From assembly GCA_937897985.1 (NCBI GenBank), contig CALCBD010000018.1, forward strand, positions 62,001 to 126,000: 64,000 nucleotides of DNA. Direction: 5' to 3'. Shown piece after piece: positions 1 through 7,384 of the stretch (its first letter is position 1; each line of letters begins with the position of its first letter). Both the position numbers and the translations under genes were made by a program. Origin of the DNA: an uncultured Paludibacter sp. Its GTDB lineage: Bacteria; Bacteroidota; Bacteroidia; Bacteroidales; Paludibacteraceae. The notes beneath the pieces are model-generated. The model was not told the origin of the DNA and ran no database searches. It saw only the letters and a program-made list of their open reading frames with translations.

Positions 1-337
1 ATGAAACTATAAAAATAATTATGGCTGTGTTAAAAAAAACAGCTCCCGGTTTTTCAATTTCCTGTATTTTGCTTTGATCATACTTCAAAATAGGCGCAGC
101 CGTAATCATTAGCATGAGGTACAAATAAATAAAAGGAAATAAGCGGATTTCTTCAAAGGTATAAAAAGGATTATCTATATTAAACAGTATCAATGACATG
201 ATTGAATATAGTAAGTACGAAAAAAGAAGTATACTTCCTGCATCAAAGAAGCGTTTCTTTTTTTGATATAATACTATAGTCACAACAAGTGCGGTGATAT
301 AAAGTAAGATGTTAATATTGCTGATTAATAGATCCAT
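1..337 (-). CDS. Partial polytopic membrane protein, possible O-antigen polymerase (Wzy-like)
   Basis: An open frame of 112 codons starts at an ATG at 337 and runs off the left edge, so the C-terminal part is missing. It begins one base after the flippase stop codon (TAA, A, ATG), so the two are translationally linked. The visible part is hydrophobic: an N-terminal membrane segment (residues about 5-24), a short basic loop (QKKKRFF), a second segment (about 33-52), a third (about 65-84), and the start of a fourth at the edge. Wzy polymerases and EpsG-type proteins show this pattern and often sit beside a Wzx flippase, which is why I suggest a polymerase. Wzy proteins are too divergent to recognise from this fragment alone. 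Confidence 0.6.
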   Translation of the reverse strand, partial: MDLLISNINILLYITALVVTIVLYQKKKRFFDAGSILLFSYLLYSIMSLILFNIDNPFYTFEEIRLFPFIYLYLMLMITAAPILKYDQSKIQEIEKPGAVFFNTAIIIFIVS

Positions 338-338
338 T

Positions 339-1880
339 TTAAAAAACTCCGATTTTTCGTTTGATACTAAAATAAAATTGTTTCAAAACATCCCTTTCTG
401 TTTTGGAAACTGCAATAAAATATGCAAAAACAAAAATAAAAAATACAGACATAAAAATAATAGTTGCAAAACGCAGTATTGTATTTGCTATATTAATATG
501 TATTCCGAAAATCAGCAATGATGTAATTACAGTAATAATGAAAGCCGGAAGTAAAAATGACTTCAGATATTCGGAAAAACTAAACGGGGGATAATATTTT
601 TTTAAACAGATTAATCTGACAATATGAGCTAAAACTGCAGCAATTATCATAGCAATGTATGTAAAATGAGCCGGATATCCTGATTTAAATAAAATATAGG
701 TGGCAGGTACACACAGCAGAGTGAATGTCTCAACGGGAATATGATATTCTTTGACATGTCCTGTAGCCTGTATAATTATTGAAATCGGATTATTTAATGA
801 CATAATCAATGTATAAATTATCATTAATCTTGAGAATAAAATAGTTTGTGTGTCAGTTGTTTTTAACCATAAACTTAAAACTGTGTCCATCTCAAAGATT
901 AGTGGAAGACAAATCATTAACAAACAATAAAAAATAAACTTATTGCTCAGATTGAATATTTTATTCAAGTATAAATATGACTCTTCAGCATACGCCTTTA
1001 TCATTGGGGTTCTCGTTGCTAAAATAAAGCTGCTTACAAACGAAGTCATTGCCATATTAAACTGAAAGGATATAGCTCTTGCGGCGTTAACCAGCGGTCC
1101 GAAAAATATATTAATTAATAATGTGTTAATTTGTGACATCCCAACTCCGGCAACCGAACCAAATAAAGACCAGCCGGAAAAAGTAAGCAGGTCTTTAAAC
1201 AGACCTTTGTCACTTGGTTTTGTATACCGGCATTCGGGATATTTTCTGTGACCTACCAATATATATGATAGAAGCATTATAATCGAAATTATCAAAAGAA
1301 ATGCTCCGTAAATAATTAATCTGTCTGCAGGAATGATGAAAATCAGAAAAATTGACACCAGTTTTATTATGGTTTCGAAAGTACTGAGTATAGAAAAAAT
1401 ACCCATATCTTCGTGTGCAATTGTAGCTGCAGAATACGGAATTTGTAAAATTGTTGTAATGAAGGAAAATATTGAAAACTGATAAATCCAGTTAGCAGCA
1501 ATCATTCTGTTTGCTGGTATTACTAATTGAGTATTTACAAACCATAAACCAACTGTTTCTCCCAGTATGAAAACTATTATTGATAAAACCACATAAATAT
1601 AAACGCTGGTAGAGAATATATTCCTGAGATTAGTTAAAGTGTTCTCGCCTATTGAGTATGAATAATATCTTTGTGTGGCAGTGGAAAGTACACTACTAAC
1701 ACTATACAACATTGTAATTACTCCTGCAATGACATTGTAAATACCATAATCCTCGACACCAAGAGCATTCAGTAAAACACGTACAGCATACAGATTGATA
1801 ATCATTACGACCATCATTCTGATATATAATAAAGCAGTATTTTTTGCTATGCGGTTATTTTTTAATGAATTATTTGACAA
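339..1880 (-). CDS. Wzx-type polysaccharide flippase (MOP/PST superfamily)
   Basis: This 513-residue protein is almost entirely hydrophobic, with about 12-14 membrane segments. Its N-terminus (RIAKNTALLYIRM, then VEDYGIYNVIAGV) matches Bacteroidota oligosaccharide flippases, which move undecaprenyl-linked repeat units across the inner membrane. The start appears to be a TTG at 1880: the reading frame needs the residues before the first internal ATG, a GGAAGAG Shine-Dalgarno-like sequence lies just upstream, and there is no upstream in-frame ATG before the stop at about 1917. It is followed at a one-base gap by the edge-truncated membrane protein and preceded by the UDP-sugar dehydrogenase on the same strand. 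The family is clear; the substrate is unknown. Confidence 0.88.
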   Translation of the reverse strand: MSNNSLKNNRIAKNTALLYIRMMVVMIINLYAVRVLLNALGVEDYGIYNVIAGVITMLYSVSSVLSTATQRYYSYSIGENTLTNLRNIFSTSVYIYVVLSIIVFILGETVGLWFVNTQLVIPANRMIAANWIYQFSIFSFITTILQIPYSAATIAHEDMGIFSILSTFETIIKLVSIFLIFIIPADRLIIYGAFLLIISIIMLLSYILVGHRKYPECRYTKPSDKGLFKDLLTFSGWSLFGSVAGVGMSQINTLLINIFFGPLVNAARAISFQFNMAMTSFVSSFILATRTPMIKAYAEESYLYLNKIFNLSNKFIFYCLLMICLPLIFEMDTVLSLWLKTTDTQTILFSRLMIIYTLIMSLNNPISIIIQATGHVKEYHIPVETFTLLCVPATYILFKSGYPAHFTYIAMIIAAVLAHIVRLICLKKYYPPFSFSEYLKSFLLPAFIITVITSLLIFGIHINIANTILRFATIIFMSVFFIFVFAYFIAVSKTERDVLKQFYFSIKRKIGVF

Positions 1881-2057
1881 AGCTCTTCCGGATGAATTAA
1901 TTGTTAGTTGTATTTTTTAGTTTGATTGAAATAAGTTTATTCAATAATTATTGTCTTTTGTGATTTTTAATCCAAATAATTTATATTAAAATTTTTTTTC
2001 TATTTGATTTATAAAAAGAAGAAAGTTGAAACAATGTATTAATTGTTAAATTGTTAA

Positions 2058-3347
2058 TCAAAGTCTTCCATCCACCCATTTTCTGTCGACGATGGCTTTG
2101 GCATCAAAAATCACAGCTCCGGCGTCGTAATATTTTCTGAAATCAAAAGTCTTGAATTCATCGTGTGCTACTGCAAGCAAAACTGTCTGATAGTTTTTAT
2201 TTTCATCAAGTTGTTTAATGATGTCCACATTGTATTCGTGTTTTACTTCAGCGGCAATTGCCCAGGGATCGTAGATGTCGACATTTGTGCCGAATTCACA
2301 CATTTCGCGGTATATGTCAATCACTTTTGTGTTTCGTATGTCAGGGCAGTTTTCTTTAAATGTAACTCCGAGAATAAGAACATTGGCACCTTTGATGGTT
2401 TGTCCTTTCTGGATCATAAGTTTCAATACCTTATTGGCTATAAATGGTGCAATGCTGTTGTTGACGTGGCGTCCCGACAGGATTACCTGCGGAACATAAC
2501 CCAACGATTCGGCTTTACTTGCTAAATAATACGGATCTACACTGATACAATGTCCACCAACCAAGCCGGGGCGGTATTTAAGGAAATTCCATTTGGTTCC
2601 GGCAGCTTCGAGCACATCGTTGGTATCAATGCCTACCTTGTCAAAAATCAATGCAAGTTCATTGACAAATGAAATGTTTACGTCGCGCTGAGCATTTTCG
2701 ATAATTTTTGAAGCTTCTGCCACTTTTATACATGGAGCTTTGTGAGTGCCGGCTGTGATAATCGATGCGTATAAATTGTCGACAAGGTCAGCAATTTCGG
2801 GAGTTGACCCTGAAGTTACTTTTTTAATTTTTGTGAGTGTGTTTATTTTGTCGCCCGGATTAATGCGCTCTGGACTGTATCCGGCATAGAAATCAGTATT
2901 GAATTTCAATCCCGAAACTTTTTCAATCGCAGGTATGCAATCTTCTTCGGTGCATCCGGGGTAAGTAGTCGATTCGTAAATAACAATAGCTCCTTTGCTG
3001 ATAATTCGTCCCAACATTTGCGATGCTTTTATCAGCGGTTGCAGGTCGGGCATATTAAAATTATTGATAGGAGTGGGGACGGTTACAATATAAATGTCGT
3101 AGTTTTTTAATTCTGCTTCGTCGCACGAGAATGAAAGTCCGAGTTCGGGATTTGTTTGATTGAGATGGGTGGCCTGTTTCATTCCTTCAAGATCGGCTTC
3201 GAGTGTGTGATCAAAATCATTTTGAAGTTCCTCAACCCGTTGCTGATTAATGTCGAAACCTAAAACCCTGTATTTCTTTCCAAACTCAATGGCTAATGGA
3301 AGTCCGACATATCCCAGTCCGATAATGGCAATTCTGAATTTTCTCAT
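2058..3347 (-). CDS. tviB: Nucleotide-sugar 6-dehydrogenase, TviB/WbpO-like (UDP-HexNAc to uronic acid)
   Basis: At 429 residues it has the full length of the UDP-glucose/GDP-mannose dehydrogenase family. The N-terminal Rossmann domain carries GLGYVGLPLA (about residues 10-19). The catalytic Cys lies in GGHC (about Cys267) within GLVGGHCISVDPYYL. The C-terminal domain has the GVTFKENCPDIRNTK motif. Stretches such as TVPTPIN, YESTTYPGCTEE and GYSPERINPGDK resemble TviB/WbpO enzymes that oxidise UDP-GlcNAc or UDP-GalNAc twice with NAD+, rather than UDP-glucose dehydrogenase. It would supply an N-acetylhexosaminuronic acid for a surface polysaccharide. It lies 177 bp upstream of the flippase on the same strand. 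WecB at 46372 is far away on the other strand, so WecC (UDP-ManNAc dehydrogenase) is the main alternative reading. Confidence 0.9.
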   Translation of the reverse strand: MRKFRIAIIGLGYVGLPLAIEFGKKYRVLGFDINQQRVEELQNDFDHTLEADLEGMKQATHLNQTNPELGLSFSCDEAELKNYDIYIVTVPTPINNFNMPDLQPLIKASQMLGRIISKGAIVIYESTTYPGCTEEDCIPAIEKVSGLKFNTDFYAGYSPERINPGDKINTLTKIKKVTSGSTPEIADLVDNLYASIITAGTHKAPCIKVAEASKIIENAQRDVNISFVNELALIFDKVGIDTNDVLEAAGTKWNFLKYRPGLVGGHCISVDPYYLASKAESLGYVPQVILSGRHVNNSIAPFIANKVLKLMIQKGQTIKGANVLILGVTFKENCPDIRNTKVIDIYREMCEFGTNVDIYDPWAIAAEVKHEYNVDIIKQLDENKNYQTVLLAVAHDEFKTFDFRKYYDAGAVIFDAKAIVDRKWVDGRL

Positions 3348-3937
3348 GTAAAATATTAAGTTTTTTCCCGTTTATTACAATATGCAAATTAATATCAAAT
3401 TCGGATTGCAAAGATACTATAATGCTTTTATATAAACGAAAAATTGTTGCTGAATACAATAAGTAATGTGACAAATATACGGCTCATATTGCAGGACCTG
3501 TTCCGATAACTATTTTCTGAATAAAAAGATGCAAATTCGCAAAGAATATGTATGGCTCTGAATAATATAACTTTGCTTCTTATTTAATTAGATCTTATGT
3601 TTAAAAAAATATATTCCGGTATTCAAATTTGCCTGCTAATTATATGTACAGCAATCGATTAAAAGTGTTTCAATATCAGTGTTTTAATGAGTAATTGAAT
3701 ATAATTGAATAAAATAAAATTTTACATAAACAGAAGTATTTGAAATAAAAAAAGTTGTTGATGACTACCGGGGTAAAAATATGAGCCTTTCCCACTGATT
3801 CATTACATCCAACTTCTTTTACTTCAAAATACTCTTAAAGCAATGCAAAATAATTTGTAAATACTTCAATAAATATATTTACGGTAATTTAAGACATTTA
3901 TTTTATTAATCGAAAAAAAAATAATTAATTTGCAGCT
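3348..3937. other. Long AT-rich intergenic region between divergent tviB and the NUDIX gene
   Basis: This 590-base stretch holds the minus-strand promoter candidates for tviB and an unassigned perfect plus-strand TAACTTTG at 3568-3575. A 21-codon frame (3597-3662) with a hydrophobic end follows that element but has no recognisable features and is probably chance. A weak -7 match (TTAATTTG, 3925-3932) lies six bases before the NUDIX ATG and would give an almost leaderless transcript. I see no structured RNA, repeat or gene remnant. Confidence 0.4.
3409..3416 (-). promoter_or_regulatory. -7 promoter element (TATCTTTG) upstream of tviB
   Basis: The minus strand reads TATCTTTG here, a perfect match to the Bacteroidota TAnnTTTG element, about 60 bases before the tviB start. 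A second perfect match (TATATTTG) lies at 3472-3479. No clear TTG -33 box sits 19-21 bases upstream of either, so I cannot say which is used. Confidence 0.45.
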
Positions 3938-4474
3938 ATGAAAACCACAAAAACTGAATATTTCCCAATTGTGAATGAAGAAGGTGACGTTACAGGGAAA
4001 GCTACAAGAGCTGAATGTCATTCCGGTAGTTTTTTGTTACATCCGGTGGTTCATTTGCATGTAATCAACAGTAAAGGGCAATTGTACCTTCAAAAACGTG
4101 TTTCCACCAAAGATATCCAACCGGATAAATGGGATACATCGGTGGGGGGGCATGTAGACTGGGGTGAAACCATCGGAGCTGCTCTCCGGCGCGAAGTGGG
4201 TGAAGAGCTGAATATTTTTGATTACGAACCGGTTTTTATAATGCGTTATAAATTTGTATCAACTCAGGAAGCAGAGTTGGTTCACAGTTTTTATTGTGTC
4301 TTCGATGGGGAAATAAAACCTGATCCGGTTGAAATTTCCGAAGGCAGATTCTGGAATTTGGAGGAGATTGAAAATCAGCTGAATAAAGGAGTTTTTACTC
4401 CAAATTTTGAAAATGAACTGAAACAAATTTTGCAGAATGAAATTATTTGTAAATTGTTAAATCCTGCAGATTGA
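3938..4474 (+). CDS. NUDIX hydrolase
   Basis: This 178-residue protein has a Nudix box at residues 71-93: G71, E77, R85-E86 and E89-E90 fit Gx5Ex7REUxEExGU, except that the final Gly is Asn92, a common variation. The upstream stretch with LYLQKR and DKWDTSVGGHVDWGE resembles the IDI-like (isopentenyl-diphosphate isomerase fold) Nudix subgroup of pyrophosphohydrolases. It probably hydrolyses a nucleoside diphosphate derivative in the cytoplasm with Mg2+ held by the box glutamates; the substrate cannot be read. It is a single-gene unit that converges on the carboxylase genes through a shared terminator at 4565-4603. Confidence 0.88.
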   Translation: MKTTKTEYFPIVNEEGDVTGKATRAECHSGSFLLHPVVHLHVINSKGQLYLQKRVSTKDIQPDKWDTSVGGHVDWGETIGAALRREVGEELNIFDYEPVFIMRYKFVSTQEAELVHSFYCVFDGEIKPDPVEISEGRFWNLEEIENQLNKGVFTPNFENELKQILQNEIICKLLNPAD

Positions 4475-4564
4475 ATGAGGAACAATAATGAGTGAATGAA
4501 CTGAAGTATTTTTTTTAACGGAAGGAAATCTGAGTCAGAGCATTTGCAGATATGACATTAAAAA

Positions 4565-4603
4565 AACAGGAAGAAAAATACTTAATTGTATCTTCTTCCT
4601 GTT
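4565..4603. terminator. Bidirectional intrinsic terminator between NUDIX gene and biotin carrier gene
   Basis: A perfect 10-bp inverted repeat (AACAGGAAGA at 4565-4574, TCTTCCTGTT at 4594-4603) encloses a loop that can pair further (ATAC at 4578-4581 with GTAT at 4588-4591). On the minus strand it is followed by a run of T, the strong orientation, ending the carboxylase transcript. The plus-strand tail (ACTTTTA) is weaker. It sits between converging genes. Confidence 0.8.
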
Positions 4604-4619
4604 ACTTTTAACTCAAATA

Positions 4620-4952
4620 TTACTTTTCATCCTGCTCGAGTTCAATCATAATTGAATCCTTAGGGATGCGGTCACCAATTGCAATGTTGATTTTTTTTAT
4701 CCGGGCTGTAAAGGGCATTTCAATCCGGTTCATCATTTTCATTGCTTCGAGTATCAGTAATGGTTCACCTTCCTTTACAATTTCACCTTCTTTGGCAAAA
4801 ATTTCAATGATTGTACCTGGTATAGACGATTGAATCTCATACGGATTAACTTCCGACCACGGTTTACGATTCAAATATTTTTTTGTCAGTAAAGTCTTGT
4901 ATTTTCTTGCTGTAATCGCAAAATCTACAAATTCAGGAGTTTCTTTTTTCAT
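4620..4952 (-). CDS. Biotin carboxyl carrier protein of an acyl-CoA carboxylase/decarboxylase
   Basis: This 110-residue protein ends in a biotinyl/lipoyl domain (about residues 38-107). The biotin-attachment motif EAMKM places biotin on Lys72, with the usual PGTI before it and the barrel half IGDRI after it. The first 37 residues are a charged, non-conserved leader and there is no fused carboxylase domain. It follows the carboxyltransferase gene on the same strand after 112 bp. Such carriers shuttle carboxyl groups between a biotin carboxylase (or decarboxylase membrane subunits) and the carboxyltransferase. No biotin carboxylase is present in the window, so the partner must be encoded elsewhere. 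Confidence 0.9.
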   Translation of the reverse strand: MKKETPEFVDFAITARKYKTLLTKKYLNRKPWSEVNPYEIQSSIPGTIIEIFAKEGEIVKEGEPLLILEAMKMMNRIEMPFTARIKKINIAIGDRIPKDSIMIELEQDEK

Positions 4953-5064
4953 TCTTAAATAGTTGTTATAAAGAGTAGATGCCGAATGATTGAATCATCA
5001 GTTTTAGTTCATTTCTTGTCGGTATATATTCTCTTTTCATTTTTTGTTTTAACTGCCTGTTCAA

Positions 5065-6609
5065 TCAGAATGGAGGAATTCCGTGTTTTTTTGCAGGGCG
5101 GTAATCATCTTTAAGTTTCGAAACTTCGAGTGCATGCAATAACAGATCGCGGGTTTCCAAAGGTTCGATTACAGCGTCGATATATCCTTTCGAAGCTGCA
5201 ACAAACGGATTTGCAAACTTTTCAATGTATTCTTTTACTTTTAACTGACGCATTGCATCTTCGTCTTCGGCTTCCATGATTTCTTTTCTGAAAATAATGT
5301 TAGCTGCACCTTCGGGTCCCATTACTGCGATTTCGGCACTTGGCCATGCAAACATAAAATCGGCTCCGAGGTGGCGTGAATTCATGGCAATATATCCACC
5401 GCCATAAGCTTTACGCAGGATAACTGTAATTTTTGGTACTGTAGCTTCGGAATATGCGTACAACATTTTGGCACCGTGACGAATCACACCGGCATGTTCC
5501 TGGTCAACTCCCGGAAGATAACCCGGCATGTCCTCGAGTGTAATAATCGGGATATTGAAAGCATCGCAGAAACGAATAAATCTGGCTGCTTTATCTGAAG
5601 CATCACAATCGAGTACACCGGCCAGATACATTGGTTGATTAGCTACAAAACCTACAGTTTCGCCATCCATGCGGCCAAAACCGATCACAATATTCGGAGC
5701 CCATAATTCCTGTACTTCAAGGAATTTTGATTCATCCGCCAATGTGTAAATAATTTCACGGACATCATAGGGTTGTTTGGGATCGGCAGGGATGATATTT
5801 TCAATGCTTTTGCGCGATTTTGGTTTTTTTGCTTCTATTTTCGGAGCCTTCAGCTGGTTGTTGTGAGGAATTAATCCGATCAGTTGTTTGATTTGCTCCA
5901 GACATTCGGCTTCACTTAATGCATAAAAGTGTGCATTTCCGGTAATTTCGGCATGTACTCTTGCACCGCCGAGGTCCTCCTGCGAAATTTTTTCACCTAA
6001 TACTGTTTCAATTACATTTGGTCCGGTGATAAACATTTTCGAAATATTTTCAACCACAAAGACAAAGTCGGTCAAAGCAGGAGAATATACAGCACCACCG
6101 GCACACGGTCCTAAAATTACTGAAATCTGGGGAATTACTCCCGAAGCCATTGTATTGCGATAAAATATCTCACCATATCCGGCCAATGCGCCAATACCTT
6201 CCTGTATACGTGCACCTCCCGAATCGTTGATCCCGATACAAGGAACTTTCATTTTTAAGGCGTGATCCATGATTTTAGTGATTTTGCGCGCATGTTTCAG
6301 TCCTAACGAACCACCCATTACGGTAAAATCCTGAGCATAAATACAAATAGGAGCGCCATTGATGGTTCCTGTGCCCGTTATTACTCCGTCGCCCGGAAGT
6401 TCTTTGCTCGCCATTCCGAAATTTTGCTCTTCGTGTTCCACAAAGAGGTCGTATTCGTGAAATGAATTGGCATCCAGGAGTCCGAGAATTCGTTCGCGGG
6501 CAGTCAATTTACCCATCGCTAATTGTTTTTCGATGGCTTTATCACCACCTCCTTTTTCAACAATGGCCTTCTTCTGCCGTAATGCCAGAATGTTTTTCTT
6601 TAATGACAT
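5065..6609 (-). CDS. mmdA: Propionyl/methylmalonyl-CoA carboxyltransferase (PccB/MmdA family)
   Basis: This 514-residue protein is the size of the carboxyltransferase subunit of propionyl-CoA carboxylase or methylmalonyl-CoA decarboxylase. It has the two crotonase-like halves. The N-terminal half carries GSLGLKHARKI, INDSGGARIQEG and LGPCAGGAVYSPA (oxyanion-hole glycines). The C-terminal half carries EDMPGYLPG, RKAYGGGYIAMNSR and AEIAVMGPEGA. The enzyme moves CO2 between biotin and an acyl-CoA; in Bacteroidota it commonly serves the methylmalonyl-CoA to propionyl-CoA step. The gene starts at an ATG, with a -7 element about 70 bases upstream, and leads a two-gene operon with the carrier protein. 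Whether it works as carboxylase or Na+-dependent decarboxylase cannot be decided here. Confidence 0.9.
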   Translation of the reverse strand: MSLKKNILALRQKKAIVEKGGGDKAIEKQLAMGKLTARERILGLLDANSFHEYDLFVEHEEQNFGMASKELPGDGVITGTGTINGAPICIYAQDFTVMGGSLGLKHARKITKIMDHALKMKVPCIGINDSGGARIQEGIGALAGYGEIFYRNTMASGVIPQISVILGPCAGGAVYSPALTDFVFVVENISKMFITGPNVIETVLGEKISQEDLGGARVHAEITGNAHFYALSEAECLEQIKQLIGLIPHNNQLKAPKIEAKKPKSRKSIENIIPADPKQPYDVREIIYTLADESKFLEVQELWAPNIVIGFGRMDGETVGFVANQPMYLAGVLDCDASDKAARFIRFCDAFNIPIITLEDMPGYLPGVDQEHAGVIRHGAKMLYAYSEATVPKITVILRKAYGGGYIAMNSRHLGADFMFAWPSAEIAVMGPEGAANIIFRKEIMEAEDEDAMRQLKVKEYIEKFANPFVAASKGYIDAVIEPLETRDLLLHALEVSKLKDDYRPAKKHGIPPF

Positions 6610-6678
6610 AATTCTTTGATTTTGTTAAACTATTTTTGAAGCATTCGTCCGGATATTATGAACGAATCAAATCGGGGG

Positions 6679-6711
6679 CAAAAATAACACTTTTTTCACG
6701 ATACTGTGCAA
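6679..6711 (-). promoter_or_regulatory. Candidate promoter of the carboxyltransferase operon
   Basis: The minus strand has a perfect TATTTTTG -7 element (6679-6686) and a TTG at 6709-6711, a 22-base spacing, slightly longer than the usual 19-21. It gives a leader of about 65 bases. Confidence 0.5.
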
Positions 6712-6842
6712 TTTTTGGAATTATGTCAATTGCCGGCGCCTAAATATCAGTGAAACAGTTGCTTGTCCATAATTTGAATTTACAGGGTAAAATATTTGTG
6801 TTAAATATTGTTAGCAATAGTACTGCGTGATTCAAATTGCTG

Positions 6843-6850
6843 TACTTTTG
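6843..6850 (+). promoter_or_regulatory. -7 element (TACTTTTG) of the marR gene
   Basis: A perfect TAnnTTTG match ends one base before a MarR-type palindrome (6852-6871), so the predicted transcription start lies inside the operator. This also rules out the upstream start codon at 6808 for marR. I see no convincing TTG -33 box. Confidence 0.55.
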
Positions 6851-6851
6851 C

Positions 6852-6871
6852 ATCGTTGTTTATGCAACTAT
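6852..6871. promoter_or_regulatory. Imperfect MarR operator upstream of marR
   Basis: ATCGTTGTTTATGCAACTAT has the same 20-base layout as the perfect palindrome at 7338-7357: the right halves are identical and the left arm differs at three positions. It covers the predicted start of transcription of marR, which suggests autoregulation. Confidence 0.6.
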
Positions 6872-6888
6872 ATCGAAAAGCAACTAAT

Positions 6889-7323
6889 ATGAACTATATT
6901 CAAACAGATGAGGTATTCAGCGTGTTGACAGGAAAAGTGTCGACTGCTATAAATCGTACATTTCTTCGTGCTTTTGCCAACGAAGGACTTGATATTACCA
7001 CTGAGCAATGGACCATTTTAGCGTGTTTGTGGAAAGAAGATAAAGTAACTCAACAAACGCTGAGCAATATAACTTTAAAGGATAAACCAAGCATAACCCG
7101 ATTAATTGATAATCTTGAGAAAAGACGATTGGTTACAAGAGTCTCTGATCTGACCGACCGCAGAATTAATCTTATCCATCTCACTTCGGCAGGTGAAGCC
7201 TTACAGGCCAAAGCTACTGAAATTGTACAGAAAATTTCGGAAAAAACTCTGATGGGAGTATCTGAAAGTGACCTGAATACTGTAAGGGAAGTGCTGAAAA
7301 AAATCATGAACAATTTGCATTAA
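6889..7323 (+). CDS. MarR-family transcriptional regulator of the adjacent efflux operon
   Basis: I chose the ATG at 6889 (144 residues), not the in-frame ATG at 6808, because the promoter element at 6843-6850 and the operator lie between them. The protein has the MarR winged-helix layout: an N-terminal dimerisation helix, ITTEQWTILACLW, a recognition helix around KPSITRLIDNLEKRRLV (about residues 66-82), the wing with DLTDRRINLIHLT and a C-terminal helix. Family members bind short palindromes and release them on binding small aromatic or toxic ligands. Two copies of such a palindrome flank the gene, and it is immediately followed by a TolC/HlyD/permease operon, so a ligand-responsive efflux repressor is the natural reading. 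Confidence 0.9.
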   Translation: MNYIQTDEVFSVLTGKVSTAINRTFLRAFANEGLDITTEQWTILACLWKEDKVTQQTLSNITLKDKPSITRLIDNLEKRRLVTRVSDLTDRRINLIHLTSAGEALQAKATEIVQKISEKTLMGVSESDLNTVREVLKKIMNNLH

Positions 7324-7344
7324 ATTTTTTTATTAATATAGTTG
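7314..7344 (+). promoter_or_regulatory. Promoter of the efflux operon
   Basis: TTTG at 7314-7317, a 19-base spacer and TATAGTTG at 7337-7344 (one mismatch to TAnnTTTG) make a well-spaced Bacteroidota promoter. Its -7 element lies inside the perfect MarR palindrome, so repressor binding would block initiation. The -33 box overlaps the last codons of marR. Confidence 0.6.
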
Positions 7345-7357
7345 CGTATGCAACTAT
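7338..7357. promoter_or_regulatory. Perfect palindromic MarR operator before the efflux operon
   Basis: ATAGTTGC-GTAT-GCAACTAT is a perfect 8-bp inverted repeat with a 4-base spacer, 27 bases before the tolC-like start. Size and layout are typical for MarR dimers. The same right arm recurs upstream of marR at 6852-6871. Confidence 0.75.
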
Positions 7358-7384
7358 TGTTTAATTAATTATAATATTTATGGT

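Noticed and set aside
3597..3662. 21-codon frame in the tviB-NUDIX gap
   Set aside because: Too short, no ribosome-binding site, no similarity; only a -7 element upstream.
6808..6888. Upstream in-frame ATG at 6808 as marR start
   Set aside because: A perfect -7 element and the operator lie between it and the ATG at 6889, so the transcript would not contain it.
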